Positions 23,544 through 32,934 of a stretch of 64,000 nucleotides of DNA are shown here, piece after piece (the first letter of the stretch is position 1; every line of letters begins with the position of its first letter). This DNA comes from Homoserinimonas aerilata (GTDB lineage: Bacteria; Actinomycetota; Actinomycetes; Actinomycetales; Microbacteriaceae): contig NZ_VFOM01000001.1 of NCBI RefSeq assembly GCF_006716125.1, positions 558,001 through 622,000 of the forward strand, read 5' to 3'. The notes below the pieces were generated by a model, which was not told the origin of the DNA, did not search any database, and was given only the letters and a program-made list of their open reading frames with translations. Position numbers and translations under genes: made by a program.

Positions 23544-23573
23544 GATGCGTCCACCCCACAGGGCGGGCGCATC
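23544..23573. terminator. Hairpin between converging YhgE/Pip and isomerase genes
   Basis: GATGCGTCCACCC (23544-23556) pairs with GGGCGGGCGCATC (23561-23573) with one mismatch and one G-U pair around a 4-base loop. It lies in the 62-base gap between convergent genes, with a short TTT run shortly after. Confidence 0.5.
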
Positions 23574-23585
23574 TGCGTTTGGCGC

Positions 23586-24479
23586 CTACTCGGTTGAGCC
23601 TGTGACGACCCTGCCACCCCTGCGGGCACGGCGGCGGATGCGCGAAAGAACCGTGCCGAGCGGGCGATGCATGACGGGGCGCCGGTCGCGCTGCCCGAGG
23701 GCGCTGCGCGCGAAGGCGAGCGTCTCGGACAGAAGCTCGAGCCGCTGCTCCTCTGTGCGGCACCGGCGGGTGTTGACCTCGGCGACGACGGAGCCCTTCC
23801 AATGTCGGCCGGAGAGGTACTGCAGCACTTCGGCGACCGGCTCACTGCCGCGGCCCGGCAGCAGGTGCTCGTCGAAGACCCTGCCCTCGTCCATAGAGCC
23901 GGAGCCGTCGCACAGGTGCACGTGGCGCAGCCTGCCGCCCATCGCGTGCGCGAGTTCGAGCGAGTCGCGGCCCGAGAGTGAGGCGTGCGAGAAGTCGAGC
24001 GTCATGGCGTCGCAGTCCATGAGGGTCGGGTCGTAGCCGGGTGAGTAGGCGCCGAGGCTGCGCGAGCCGACCTTCCACGGGAACATGTTCTCGACGGCGA
24101 TCTCGACCCCGTACTCCGCGGCGGTGCTGCGCACGATGCGCAGAAAGTCCTTCGCATACGCCGCCTGCCAGCGGAACGGCGGATGCACGACGACGGTCGA
24201 GGCGCCGACCGCGCGGGCCAGCTCTGCCGACTTCTCGAGTTTCACCTGCGGGTCGCGGCCCCACACGAAGGTGGTGAGCAGCAGAACGGGCGCGTGGATC
24301 GACAGGATCGGCAGCTCGTACTTCATCGACAGGCGCAGAAGCTCGCTCGCGTCGCGGGTGCGTTCGTCGTTGGTGACCATGACCTCGACGCCGTCGTAGC
24401 CGAGCACACCGGCCAGCCTGAAGGCGTGCTCCAGCGACAGCGGGTAGACACTGGAGGTGCTGAGGCCGACGCGGATCAT
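23586..24479 (-). CDS. Sugar phosphate isomerase/epimerase (AP-endonuclease 2-type TIM barrel)
   Basis: This is a 297-residue protein of the IolE/xylose-isomerase-like TIM barrel family. Candidate metal ligands are visible in order: a His in SIHAPV, the Glu in IAVENMFPW, LDFSHASLSG, HVHLCDGSGSMDEG and the Glu in VVAEVNTRR. The C-terminal 30 residues are basic (RRIRRRARRGG) and unconserved. It is divergent from otsA with 155 bases between starts, suggesting but not proving a link to sugar metabolism. The substrate is unknown. Confidence 0.82.
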   Translation of the reverse strand: MIRVGLSTSSVYPLSLEHAFRLAGVLGYDGVEVMVTNDERTRDASELLRLSMKYELPILSIHAPVLLLTTFVWGRDPQVKLEKSAELARAVGASTVVVHPPFRWQAAYAKDFLRIVRSTAAEYGVEIAVENMFPWKVGSRSLGAYSPGYDPTLMDCDAMTLDFSHASLSGRDSLELAHAMGGRLRHVHLCDGSGSMDEGRVFDEHLLPGRGSEPVAEVLQYLSGRHWKGSVVAEVNTRRCRTEEQRLELLSETLAFARSALGQRDRRPVMHRPLGTVLSRIRRRARRGGRVVTGSTE

Positions 24480-24634
24480 CGGCTCGATTCTAGACAGCCG
24501 ACGCCGTTTGCGGGGTGAACGCCCGGTTGCCGTTCGTCGTCGTGCGGATGCACAGGGCATCCTGATGTGCCGCTGCTACGCTGATTCTGAGGCTTTCACA
24601 GACGAATATGCAAGACGAACCGGGTAGGCGACTC

Positions 24635-26212
24635 ATGACAGCAAGTGCTGGTAAAGCCAGCGAATCTGGGCCCCAGGGAGACCGACATTCCTTCATCGTC
24701 GTCTCCAACAGGCTCCCTGTGGATCGCACGATCGATGACGCCGGCGAGGTCGTCTGGCGGCATTCGCCGGGCGGGCTCGTCACCGCGCTCGAGCCTGTTA
24801 TGCGCAGCAATGACGGCGCGTGGGTGGGCTGGGTCGGCCAGCCGGATGTCGACATCGAGCGTTTCGAGAGCGACGGCATCCGAATCGTCCCTGTTCCGTT
24901 GAGCACGGAGGAGGTGGCCCGCTACTACGAGGGCTTCTCCAATGACACGCTCTGGCCGCTCTATCACGATGTGATCGCCCCTCCCGGCTATCACCGTGAG
25001 TGGTGGGAGGCGTATGTGCGCGTCAACAGGAGATTCGCGGATGCCGCGGCGGCGGTCGCCGATGACGGCGCAGTCGTGTGGGTGCAGGACTACCAGTTGC
25101 AGTTAGTGCCGAAGCTCCTGCGTGAGCAGCGCCCCGATCTCACGATCGGCTTCTTCAACCACATCCCGTTCCCGCCGTATGGCATCTACTCGCAGCTGCC
25201 GTGGCGCACCCCCATCATCGAGGGGCTGCTCGGCGCTGATGTGATCGGCTTCCAGCGGCTGGCTGACGCCAACAACTTCTCGCGTGCGGTGCGACGCCTC
25301 AAGGGCTTCACGACGCGGGGCTCCTCCATCGATGTGCCGCTCGTGGACGAGTCGCCGGGGGTTCGGGTGCATGCGCCGATCGCGGGCGGCAAGCCCACCC
25401 GCCGCGTCATCGCACGCCACTTTCCGATCTCGATCGACTCGCGCGGATTCGAGGAGATGGCGAAGCGTGCGGATGTCCAGGCCAGGGCGAAGCAGATCCG
25501 CGAAGATCTCGGCAACCCGGGCACGATCATCCTGGGCGTCGACAGGCTCGACTACACGAAGGGCATCGCGCACCGGCTGAAGGCCTTCGGCGAGCTGCTG
25601 CGCGACGGCACGGTGAGCGTGGAGGATGTCACACTCGTGCAGGTGGCCAGCCCGAGCCGCGAACGCGTCGACGCGTACATGCAGTTGCGCGACGAGGTGG
25701 AGCTCATGGTCGGCCGCATCAACGGCGACTACGGCACCATCCGCCACACCCCCATCAACTACCATCACGCCAGTTATCCGCGGGAGGAGATGGTGGCGCT
25801 CTACCTGGCGGCCGACGTCATGCTCGTCACGGCATTGCGCGACGGCATGAACCTCGTCGCGAAGGAGTATGTGGCCACCCGTACCGACAATGACGGCGTG
25901 CTCATCCTGAGTGAGTTCGCGGGCGCATCCGATGAGATGAAGAAGGCGCTGCTGGTGAACCCGCACGACATCGACGGCCTCAAGGCCACGATCGTGCGGG
26001 CCGTGTCGATGCCGAAGAGCGAGCGGATGTCGCGCATGCGTTCGCTGCGCAAGCGGGTGTTCGAGCACGATGTGGCGCGGTGGTCGTCGGAGTTCATCGA
26101 CGTGCTGCTCAAGAACGGTCACTCGAAGACGAAGCAGTTTGAAACCGCGGATGTTGGGGCTGCGCAGGATGAGGGCGTGCAGCCCGAGGGGAGTGCCGCC
26201 GCCGATGGCTGA
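24635..26212 (+). CDS. otsA: Trehalose-6-phosphate synthase
   Basis: This is a 525-residue GT20 enzyme making trehalose 6-phosphate from UDP-glucose (or another NDP-glucose) and glucose 6-phosphate. Key regions are SNRLPVDR at the N-terminus, HSPGGLVTAL, WVQDYQLQL, FFNHIPFPP, GVDRLDYTKGIAHRL and DGMNLVAKEYVA. I chose ATG 24635 because GGTAGG stands about 8 bases upstream; ATG 24608 in the same frame would add 9 residues. The C-terminal 30 residues are an acidic, unconserved tail. The otsB start lies inside its last codons, so both enzymes are made from one mRNA for osmoprotection. Confidence 0.94.
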   Translation: MTASAGKASESGPQGDRHSFIVVSNRLPVDRTIDDAGEVVWRHSPGGLVTALEPVMRSNDGAWVGWVGQPDVDIERFESDGIRIVPVPLSTEEVARYYEGFSNDTLWPLYHDVIAPPGYHREWWEAYVRVNRRFADAAAAVADDGAVVWVQDYQLQLVPKLLREQRPDLTIGFFNHIPFPPYGIYSQLPWRTPIIEGLLGADVIGFQRLADANNFSRAVRRLKGFTTRGSSIDVPLVDESPGVRVHAPIAGGKPTRRVIARHFPISIDSRGFEEMAKRADVQARAKQIREDLGNPGTIILGVDRLDYTKGIAHRLKAFGELLRDGTVSVEDVTLVQVASPSRERVDAYMQLRDEVELMVGRINGDYGTIRHTPINYHHASYPREEMVALYLAADVMLVTALRDGMNLVAKEYVATRTDNDGVLILSEFAGASDEMKKALLVNPHDIDGLKATIVRAVSMPKSERMSRMRSLRKRVFEHDVARWSSEFIDVLLKNGHSKTKQFETADVGAAQDEGVQPEGSAAADG

Positions 26213-26975
26213 TCGCGATCTCAGGGCTGCGGTGCACGAGCTGGCGGCGAGCCCGCTGCTGCTCGTCGCCCTCGACTTCGATGGCACGATGGCGCCGCTG
26301 GTCGACAGGCCGGAGGACGCCCGGGCGATCCCGGAGGCGCGTGCGGCGATGCTGCGGCTTGCCGGGCTGCCCGAGACCCGGGTCGCGCTCATCTCGGGGC
26401 GCAGCCTCGACAGCCTCGTGCATGTCGCCGACCCGCCGGCATCCGTTCTGCTGAGCGGCTCGCACGGTGTCGAGTCACGGCTCGACGCGGAACCGCGGGT
26501 CACGCTCGATGATGGTGAACGGCAGCGGCTGTATGCGTTGCGCGCGGTTCTTGACGGTGTCGCCGACTCCGTCGAGAACGCGTTCGTCGAGGTGAAGCCA
26601 GCGGGCTTCGCCCTGCACACGCGGTTGGTCGCGCCGGAGGGCGCGGCCGAGGCGCAGCGGCGGGCGCGCGAGGGAACTGCGGCGATCGACGGGCTGACGG
26701 TCCGTTCCGGCAGCAATGTTCTCGAGTTCTCGGTGCGCTCCACGACCAAGGGCGATGCGGTGCGGATGCTGCGCGATTTCGCCGGGGCGGCATCCGTTCT
26801 CTTCGCCGGCGACGACGTGACGGATGAAGACGGTTTCGCGGTGCTGGGGCCGGGTGATCTCGGCCTGAAGTGTGGTGCGGGGCCGACGGCGGCGGAGTTC
26901 TCTGTGGCTGATCCTGCGGCGGTCGCGGCGGTTCTGCATGAACTCGCCGATGCTCGCGAGCAGAAATATTCTTGA
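26205..26975 (+). CDS. otsB: Trehalose-6-phosphate phosphatase
   Basis: This is a 256-residue HAD-family phosphatase that releases trehalose from trehalose 6-phosphate. Motif I VALDFDGTMAPL contains the nucleophile Asp24 and Asp26; motif II is ISGRSLDSL; motif III and the cap region include SGSHGVESR; motif IV is GDDVTDEDGF. ATG 26205 overlaps the otsA end by 8 bases. Length is typical. Both domains of the pathway are separate proteins here, unlike yeast fusions. Confidence 0.94.
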   Translation: MADRDLRAAVHELAASPLLLVALDFDGTMAPLVDRPEDARAIPEARAAMLRLAGLPETRVALISGRSLDSLVHVADPPASVLLSGSHGVESRLDAEPRVTLDDGERQRLYALRAVLDGVADSVENAFVEVKPAGFALHTRLVAPEGAAEAQRRAREGTAAIDGLTVRSGSNVLEFSVRSTTKGDAVRMLRDFAGAASVLFAGDDVTDEDGFAVLGPGDLGLKCGAGPTAAEFSVADPAAVAAVLHELADAREQKYS

Positions 26976-27003
26976 TTCGGAATTTCTGCGGCCCTGAACG
27001 GCG

Positions 27004-27031
27004 TTGGGCAGTGTGTACCGTTCGGTAGAAT
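27004..27031 (+). promoter_or_regulatory. Predicted promoter of the mrp operon
   Basis: TTGGGC (27004-27009) and TAGAAT (27026-27031) are separated by 16 bases, a good match to a vegetative actinobacterial promoter. It would give a leader of about 60 bases before GTG 27098, where GGAGG stands before the start. Confidence 0.55.
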
Positions 27032-27097
27032 CGGTTCATCTTGGTTGCCTACGTTCTCGGCGTACGCGCACCGCCCGCCCATTGAGACGGAGGTCAC

Positions 27098-30013
27098 GTG
27101 CTTTTCTCGTTGGCCTTTTTCGTGCTCGCAGCCTTTCTCGCGCCGCTCTTGACCCGCTGGTTCGGGCCGCGTGTCTTCTACATGGTCGCGCTGGTGCCGA
27201 TCGGGTCGTTGGTGTTCACGATCTCGGCAGCACCCCAGGTTCTGGGTGGCGGAACGCTGAGGGAGACCCTGCCCTGGATTCCCGAGATCGGGCTCGAGCT
27301 GGGCTTCCGCCTCGACACGCTCTCGTGGGTGATGAGTCTGGTCGTGCTGGGCGTCGGCGCCCTCGTTCTCATCTACTGCGAGCGCTACTTCGGGCCGGAT
27401 GAGCCGGCGCTGGGGCGCTTCGCCGGCAACTTCACGGCGTTCAGCGGTGCCATGTACGGCCTCGTCATCGCCGACGACGTCTTCCTCATGTTCATGTTCT
27501 GGGAGGCCACGACGGTCTTCTCCTATCTGCTGATCGGCCACTACACCGATCGCAAGGCGAGCCGTGGTGCGGCGCTGCAGGCGCTTCTGGTCACGACGGC
27601 CGGTGGCCTGGCGATGCTGGTGGGCCTCGTCATCCTCTCCGCCTCGGCGGGCACCACGAGTTTCACCGCGATCATGGCCGATCCGCCCAATGGTGGCGGC
27701 CTCGTGATCGTGGCGGTCTTCCTGGTCCTCATCGGAGCGGTGTCGAAGTCGGCGCTCGTGCCGTTCCACTTCTGGCTTCCCGCAGCGATGGCAGCCCCGA
27801 CTCCCGTCAGCGCCTATCTCCATGCCGCGGCGATGGTGAAGGCCGGCATCTACCTGATCGCAGCCCTCGCTCCCGGCTTCGCCTCCATCCCGGGCTGGCG
27901 CGAATCGCTTGTCGTGCTCGGCGTCGCCACGATGTTGGTCGGCGGATGGCGCGCCCTCCGTCAGACCGACATCAAGCTGCTGTTGGCCTATGGCACGGTG
28001 AGCCAGCTGGGCTTCCTCACCGTCATCGCCGGGTTCGGCACGCGAGATGCGGCGCTTTCGGCTCTGGCTCTGCTTCTGGCTCATGCGCTGTTCAAATCGA
28101 CGCTGTTCCTCGTGGTCGGTCTCATCGACCATTCGACGGGCACCCGCGATCTGCGCAAGCTGAGCGGGCTCGGCCGCAGCCGCCCGGTTCTGGCAACAGT
28201 GGCGACGATCGCCATCGCCTCCATGGTGGGTCTTCCCCCGACGCTCGGTTTCGTTGCGAAGGAGGCCGTGCTGACGGCGCTGCTCGCCGACGGCAGCGTG
28301 CTGGGTCTTGTGGCCGTCGTCGGTGTGGGCCTCGGCTCGATGTTCACGGTCGCCTACAGTGCACGCTTCGTCTGGGGCGCCTTGGCGACGAAGAAGGGCG
28401 TCGAGGCGATCGAGGTTCGCCACGACCGGCCCGATGCCCTGTTCTCGCCTGTTCTCCTCTCTCTTGCCGGGGTCGTCCTGGGCCTTATGGCGCCGGTCGT
28501 CGACGGCTGGCTGAGCGGCTATTCCGAGCTGTTCCCCGCGGGCGAGCATGACTATCATCTGGCTCTCTGGCACGGTGTGGAGCCGGCCCTCGTCATCTCC
28601 GCTCTCACGCTCGCACTCGGCTTGCTGCTGTTCTGGAAGAAGGAGCGCGTCTCGAAGATGCAGGCGGCGCTCCCTCCTGTTGTCAACGCGGCCGATGGCT
28701 ACTGGCGGGTGATGCGCTTCATCGACCGGAGCGCGGCCAGGGTCACCTCGGCGACGCAGCGAGGCTCCCTGCCGCTCTATCTCGGCATCATCCTGTTCGT
28801 GATGGTCGCGGGCGTGGGCGTGACGATCGTGCAGAACAGGCAGTGGCCGGATGAGGTCAGGCTGTGGGATTATCCGGCACAGCTGGTCATCGGCGTCATC
28901 ATGATGATCGCGGCCGTCGCCGCGGTGCGGGCCGACAAGCGCTTCACGGCGGTCGTGCTCGTGGGCGTCACGGGCTATGGCATGGCGATGCTCTTCGCCC
29001 TGCAGGGGGCTCCCGATCTGGCGTTCACCCAGCTGCTCATCGAGACGGTCACGCTCGTCGCCGTGGTGCTGGTGCTGCGCCGGCTGCCGCAGCGCATCGG
29101 CGTCGCCCACGGAGCGCCGCGTTATCGCGCGCTTCGGGCGGTGCTGGCGATCGCGGTCGGTCTCACGATGGCGATCGTCGCCGTGGTGGCGCTCGGTTCC
29201 CGCATCGCCGACCCCATCTATCTCGAGTTCGCCAGGCTCGCCGTCGAGGGCGGCCACGGCGCGAATGTGGTGAATGTGGCGCTCGTGGATGTGCGTGGCT
29301 GGGACACCATGGGGGAGCTCTCGGTCGTGATCGTGGCGGCGACCGGCGTTGCGAGTCTCATCTTCCTCGACCGCCGCACCGACGATCTCGACAGGCCGCA
29401 GATCGTGCGCGGCAGGCGCGGCTTCCTGCTGGGCCAGCGTGCCGTGACCGAACCGGCCAGGGCTCGGGGTCGCGAGACGGGCGAGACGACGCTCTCCTGG
29501 CTCCTCGCCGGTCGTACGCTCGCGCCTGAGAACCGGTCCATCCTGCTCGAGATGACGGTGCGCCTGCTGTTCCACAGCATCATCGTCGTCTCGCTGTTCG
29601 TGCTGTTCAGCGGGCACAATGCGCCCGGCGGCGGCTTCGCTGCGGGCCTCGTCGCGGGCATGGCCCTCGTCGCGCGCTATCTCGCCGGCGGACGCTACGA
29701 GCTGGCGGCCGCCGTCACGATCGACGCGGGCAAGCTGCTCGGCACGGGCCTCGTGCTCGCGGTCGGCACGGCCGCAGCCCCGCTGCTGTTCGGTGCGGAT
29801 GCTCTCACCTCGACCTGGTTCGAGACGGAGCTGCCCGTGCTGGGCCACATCGAGTTCGTCACCTCCACGATCTTCGACATCGGCGTCTATCTGGTCGTGA
29901 TCGGTCTCGTGCTCGACGTGCTGCGCAGCCTCGGAGGAGAGGTCGACCGCCAGCAGGAGGAAGAAGACCCCAACACTCCCAATGAGCAGTTGCACGAGAG
30001 GGGGGCTTCATGA
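27098..30013 (+). CDS. mrpA: Na+/H+ antiporter subunit A with fused MrpB domain
   Basis: This is a 971-residue subunit of the Mrp cation/proton antiporter, related to respiratory complex I NuoL. Residues 60-500 form the proton-translocating ND5-like bundle, with FWEATTVFSYLLIGHY, KSALVPFHFWLPAAMAAPTPVSAYLHAAAMVKAG and LLLAHALFKSTLFLVVG containing the ion-path Lys and His residues. The region from about 780 on has MnhB-type helices (LFHSIIVVSLFVLFSGHNAPGGGFAAGL), so MrpB is fused here and no separate mrpB gene follows. The GTG start follows GGAGG. It heads the operon. Confidence 0.94.
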   Translation: MLFSLAFFVLAAFLAPLLTRWFGPRVFYMVALVPIGSLVFTISAAPQVLGGGTLRETLPWIPEIGLELGFRLDTLSWVMSLVVLGVGALVLIYCERYFGPDEPALGRFAGNFTAFSGAMYGLVIADDVFLMFMFWEATTVFSYLLIGHYTDRKASRGAALQALLVTTAGGLAMLVGLVILSASAGTTSFTAIMADPPNGGGLVIVAVFLVLIGAVSKSALVPFHFWLPAAMAAPTPVSAYLHAAAMVKAGIYLIAALAPGFASIPGWRESLVVLGVATMLVGGWRALRQTDIKLLLAYGTVSQLGFLTVIAGFGTRDAALSALALLLAHALFKSTLFLVVGLIDHSTGTRDLRKLSGLGRSRPVLATVATIAIASMVGLPPTLGFVAKEAVLTALLADGSVLGLVAVVGVGLGSMFTVAYSARFVWGALATKKGVEAIEVRHDRPDALFSPVLLSLAGVVLGLMAPVVDGWLSGYSELFPAGEHDYHLALWHGVEPALVISALTLALGLLLFWKKERVSKMQAALPPVVNAADGYWRVMRFIDRSAARVTSATQRGSLPLYLGIILFVMVAGVGVTIVQNRQWPDEVRLWDYPAQLVIGVIMMIAAVAAVRADKRFTAVVLVGVTGYGMAMLFALQGAPDLAFTQLLIETVTLVAVVLVLRRLPQRIGVAHGAPRYRALRAVLAIAVGLTMAIVAVVALGSRIADPIYLEFARLAVEGGHGANVVNVALVDVRGWDTMGELSVVIVAATGVASLIFLDRRTDDLDRPQIVRGRRGFLLGQRAVTEPARARGRETGETTLSWLLAGRTLAPENRSILLEMTVRLLFHSIIVVSLFVLFSGHNAPGGGFAAGLVAGMALVARYLAGGRYELAAAVTIDAGKLLGTGLVLAVGTAAAPLLFGADALTSTWFETELPVLGHIEFVTSTIFDIGVYLVVIGLVLDVLRSLGGEVDRQQEEEDPNTPNEQLHERGAS

Positions 30014-30480
30014 GTGCGACCCTCATCCTCGTCGCCGTGATGGCGGTGCTGTATGCCTGCGGCTTCTATCTCATGCTCGAGAGGAGCCTCACGCGGGTCC
30101 TGCTGGGCTTCATGCTCGTCGGCAACGCGACCAATCTGCTCATCCTGATCATGGGAGGTGGGCAGGGTCTGGCCCCGATCCTCGACGGCTCGACCTCGGT
30201 CGACGACATCGCCGATCCGCTGCCGCAGGCGTTCATCCTCACCTCGATCGTCATCACCTTCGGCGTCTCTGCGTTCATGCTGGGGCTCATCTACCGCTCC
30301 TGGCGGTTGTCGAAGGTCGATGAGGTGCAGGATGACGCCGAGGACCTGGCGATCGCCCAGCGCGACGCGGAGCTCGATGCGGAGCACGCGAACCCCGATC
30401 CGCACGACCCGGAGGTCGATCACCTCGACGAGCTGACCGCAGCGCACGAACTGGCCGAGACAGGGGAGGAGGAAGGATGA
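30010..30480 (+). CDS. mrpC: Na+/H+ antiporter subunit C
   Basis: This is a 156-residue NuoK-like subunit with three helices (residues 3-23, 27-50 and 75-97). Residues GNATNLLILIMGG and DPLPQAFILTSIVITFGVSAFML are the MrpC/NuoK signature. The C-terminal 55 residues form a strongly acidic tail (DAEHANPDPHDPEVDHLDEL) not needed in the family. It overlaps mrpA and mrpD by 4 bases each (ATGA), so it is coupled on both sides. Confidence 0.92.
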   Translation: MSATLILVAVMAVLYACGFYLMLERSLTRVLLGFMLVGNATNLLILIMGGGQGLAPILDGSTSVDDIADPLPQAFILTSIVITFGVSAFMLGLIYRSWRLSKVDEVQDDAEDLAIAQRDAELDAEHANPDPHDPEVDHLDELTAAHELAETGEEEG

Positions 30481-32039
30481 AAGAACTCGTTCCCCTCGTC
30501 GTGATGCTGCCGCTCATCGGAGCGGCGGGCGCGCTCATCGCAGGTCGCCGCAAGAGGCTTCAGGTCGCCGTCACCGTTCTGGCTCTGGTCGCGGTCATGG
30601 CGGTCAGCGTGGTGCTTCTTCTTGAAGTGGATGCGCGGGGCGCCCTGGTCATGGAGGTCGGCGGCTGGGCTGCCCCCTTCGGGATCGTGCTCGTCGTCGA
30701 TCGGCTCTCGGCCCTCATGCTCATCATCTCGGCGGCGGTGCTGCTCGCCGTCCTCGTGTTCTCCGTCGGCCAGGGTATGGCAGACGGTGACGACGAGACC
30801 CCCGTCTCCATCTACCATCCGACTTATATGGTCCTCGCGGCCGGCGTCTTCAACGCCTTCATCGCGGGCGATCTGTTCAACCTCTACGTCGGCTTCGAGA
30901 TCCTTCTGGTGGCGAGCTATGTGCTGCTCACGCTCGGGGGCACGGGCGCCCGCATCCGCGCCGGGGTGACCTATGTCGTCGTGAGCCTCGTCTCATCCGT
31001 TCTGTTCCTCGCATCCATCGCCATGATCTACGGGGCCCTCGGCACCGTGAACATCGCGCAGATCTCGGTGCGCATGGCGGAGATCGCGCCGGATGTGCAG
31101 CTGATCCTGCATGTGATGCTGCTTGTCGCCTTCGGCATCAAGGCGGCCGTGTTCCCGCTGTCGTTCTGGCTTCCCGACTCCTATCCGACGGCACCCGCAC
31201 CGGTCACGGCCGTGTTCGCCGGCCTGCTGACGAAGGTCGGCGTGTACGCGATCATCCGCACCGAGACGATCCTCTTCCCGGGCAACCAGCTCGGCGATCT
31301 ACTGATGGTCGTGGCATTGCTGACGATGATCGTCGGAATCCTCGGTGCGGTCGCGCAGGCCGACATCAAACGTCTGCTCTCGTTCACGCTCGTCAGTCAC
31401 ATCGGCTACATGATCTTCGGAATCGCGATCGGCACCGTCGCGGGGCTGAGCGCCACGATCTACTACATCGTTCACCACATCACGGTGCAGACGACGCTGT
31501 TCCTCACGACGGGGCTGATCGAACGTCAGGGGGGCTCGACGTCGATCAACAGGCTGGGCGGGCTCCTCAAGGCCTCTCCCGTCATCGCGGTGCTCTTCTT
31601 CATCCCCGCGCTCAACCTGGGCGGCATCCCGCCGTTCTCCGGGTTCCTCGGCAAGCTGGCACTGTTCGAGGCGGGGGCGGCGCAGCCCTCCTGGCTCGTG
31701 TACAGCGTGATCGGCGCCGGTGCGCTGACCTCGCTGCTCACCCTCTACGCCCTCGCCCGCGTGTGGAACATGGCGTTCTGGCGGCCCGCATCCGAGGTCG
31801 AGCACTACGAGTCGGCGCTGCTCGAACAGCTGAGCGAGGCGCCCGGTTCCGTCGGCACCCTCAAGGAGACCCGCAACTCGCCTCGGCTCATGATCGGCGC
31901 GACCGCCGGCATGGTCGCCCTGAGCGTCGGGCTCACGCTGTTCGCCGGGCCGCTCTACGGTCTCGCATCGCGCGCGGGCGACAACCTCAGCGGCCCCGAG
32001 AACTACGTGCGGATCGTGTTCCCCGAGGGGGTGGAGTGA
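30477..32039 (+). CDS. mrpD: Na+/H+ antiporter subunit D
   Basis: This is a 520-residue NuoN/NuoM-like membrane subunit with about 14 helices. Conserved features include NLYVGFEILLVASYVLLT, AFGIKAAVFPLSFWLPDSYPTAPAPVTAVFAGLLTKVG with the channel Lys residues, and ISHIGYMIFGIAIG. GTS-type loops near the end and an acidic segment (SEVEHYESALLEQLSEAPG) are followed by a final helix. It begins inside mrpC and ends by overlapping mrpE by one base (TGATG). It forms the proton path with mrpA. Confidence 0.94.
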   Translation: MKELVPLVVMLPLIGAAGALIAGRRKRLQVAVTVLALVAVMAVSVVLLLEVDARGALVMEVGGWAAPFGIVLVVDRLSALMLIISAAVLLAVLVFSVGQGMADGDDETPVSIYHPTYMVLAAGVFNAFIAGDLFNLYVGFEILLVASYVLLTLGGTGARIRAGVTYVVVSLVSSVLFLASIAMIYGALGTVNIAQISVRMAEIAPDVQLILHVMLLVAFGIKAAVFPLSFWLPDSYPTAPAPVTAVFAGLLTKVGVYAIIRTETILFPGNQLGDLLMVVALLTMIVGILGAVAQADIKRLLSFTLVSHIGYMIFGIAIGTVAGLSATIYYIVHHITVQTTLFLTTGLIERQGGSTSINRLGGLLKASPVIAVLFFIPALNLGGIPPFSGFLGKLALFEAGAAQPSWLVYSVIGAGALTSLLTLYALARVWNMAFWRPASEVEHYESALLEQLSEAPGSVGTLKETRNSPRLMIGATAGMVALSVGLTLFAGPLYGLASRAGDNLSGPENYVRIVFPEGVE

Positions 32040-32602
32040 TGCCAGACGGCACCTCAGAACGGCCCCGCGTCGGCGTCCTCCACCAGCTGCCCCTGCTGGT
32101 GTGGCTTGTCGTGCTCTGGATGCTCCTGTGGGGGTCGCTCTCATGGCTGAACCTGCTGACGGGCATCATCATCGCGCTCGCCGTCACCCGCATCTTCTAT
32201 CTGCCCCCGGTGGAGCTCTCGGGTCGCTTCAACCTCTGGTGGGCGCTCGTCTTCGTGGCCACCTTCGCCTGGGACATCCTGCGCGGCTCCGTGCATGTCG
32301 CCTGGAAGGCGATCAACCCTCGCTCGGTGCCACACAGCTCGGTCATCGCCGTGCAACTGCACAGCAAGTCCGATCTGATCATGCTGCTCGTCTCCATCAA
32401 CATCTCGCTCATCCCCGGCTCGCTCGTCGTCGAGGCCGACCGCTTCCGCTCGGTGCTGTACGTGCACGCGCTCGACACGGAGAGCGACGCCGATGTGGAG
32501 GCATTCCGGCAGACGGTGTTCACGGCCGAGCGTCGCATCGTGCGCGTGATCGGCTCGCGCTCGGACATGCAACTGTGCGAGGCCCCGAGGGGGAACGTAT
32601 GA
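32039..32602 (+). CDS. mrpE: Na+/H+ antiporter subunit E
   Basis: This is a 187-residue subunit with two N-terminal helices (residues 17-35 and 38-50) and a soluble C-terminal domain typical of MrpE (VAWKAINPRSVPHSSVIAVQLHSKSDLIMLLVSINISLIPGSLVVE). Its ATG overlaps the mrpD stop, and an earlier in-frame start would lie deep inside mrpD. It ends overlapping mrpF (ATGA). It is needed for complex assembly in known Mrp systems. Confidence 0.9.
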   Translation: MPDGTSERPRVGVLHQLPLLVWLVVLWMLLWGSLSWLNLLTGIIIALAVTRIFYLPPVELSGRFNLWWALVFVATFAWDILRGSVHVAWKAINPRSVPHSSVIAVQLHSKSDLIMLLVSINISLIPGSLVVEADRFRSVLYVHALDTESDADVEAFRQTVFTAERRIVRVIGSRSDMQLCEAPRGNV

Positions 32603-32934
32603 ACGACATCGTCATTGCGGTTGTGGGGCTTCTCTTCACGGGCGCGGCAGGGGCATCCGTCTACCGCATCGTTCGCGGTCCGGCCATCCTCGATCGCATG
32701 ATCGCCTCCGACATGCTCGTGACCACGGTCATCTGCGTGCTTGGGGTCGAGATGGTCTATAACGAGCACACGCGCACCATCCCGATCATGCTCGTTCTGG
32801 CGCTCGTCGCCGTGTTCGCGAGTATCAGCGTCGCCCGTTACGTCTCCAAGCAGTCCGCCGATATTCGCCCTGCCGGTCGCAGCCCACAGGCGAGGCAGCG
32901 CCCCAAGGCGAAGGGCCGGGTGAAGAAGAGGTGA
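32599..32934 (+). CDS. mrpF: Na+/H+ antiporter subunit F
   Basis: This is a 111-residue protein with three helices and the MrpF motif YRIVRGPAILDRMIASDML at about 22-40. A basic C-terminal tail rich in Arg, Lys and Pro (PRQRPKAKGRVKKR-like) follows the third helix. It overlaps mrpE and mrpG by 4 bases each (ATGA and GTGA). Confidence 0.9.
   Translation: MNDIVIAVVGLLFTGAAGASVYRIVRGPAILDRMIASDMLVTTVICVLGVEMVYNEHTRTIPIMLVLALVAVFASISVARYVSKQSADIRPAGRSPQARQRPKAKGRVKKR

Noticed and set aside
25103..29995. 1630-codon open frame on the minus strand opposite otsA, otsB and mrpA
   Set aside because: It is the antisense shadow of well recognised genes. Its translation is low-complexity, rich in His, Arg, Asp and Glu, as expected for the reverse strand of G+C-rich codons.
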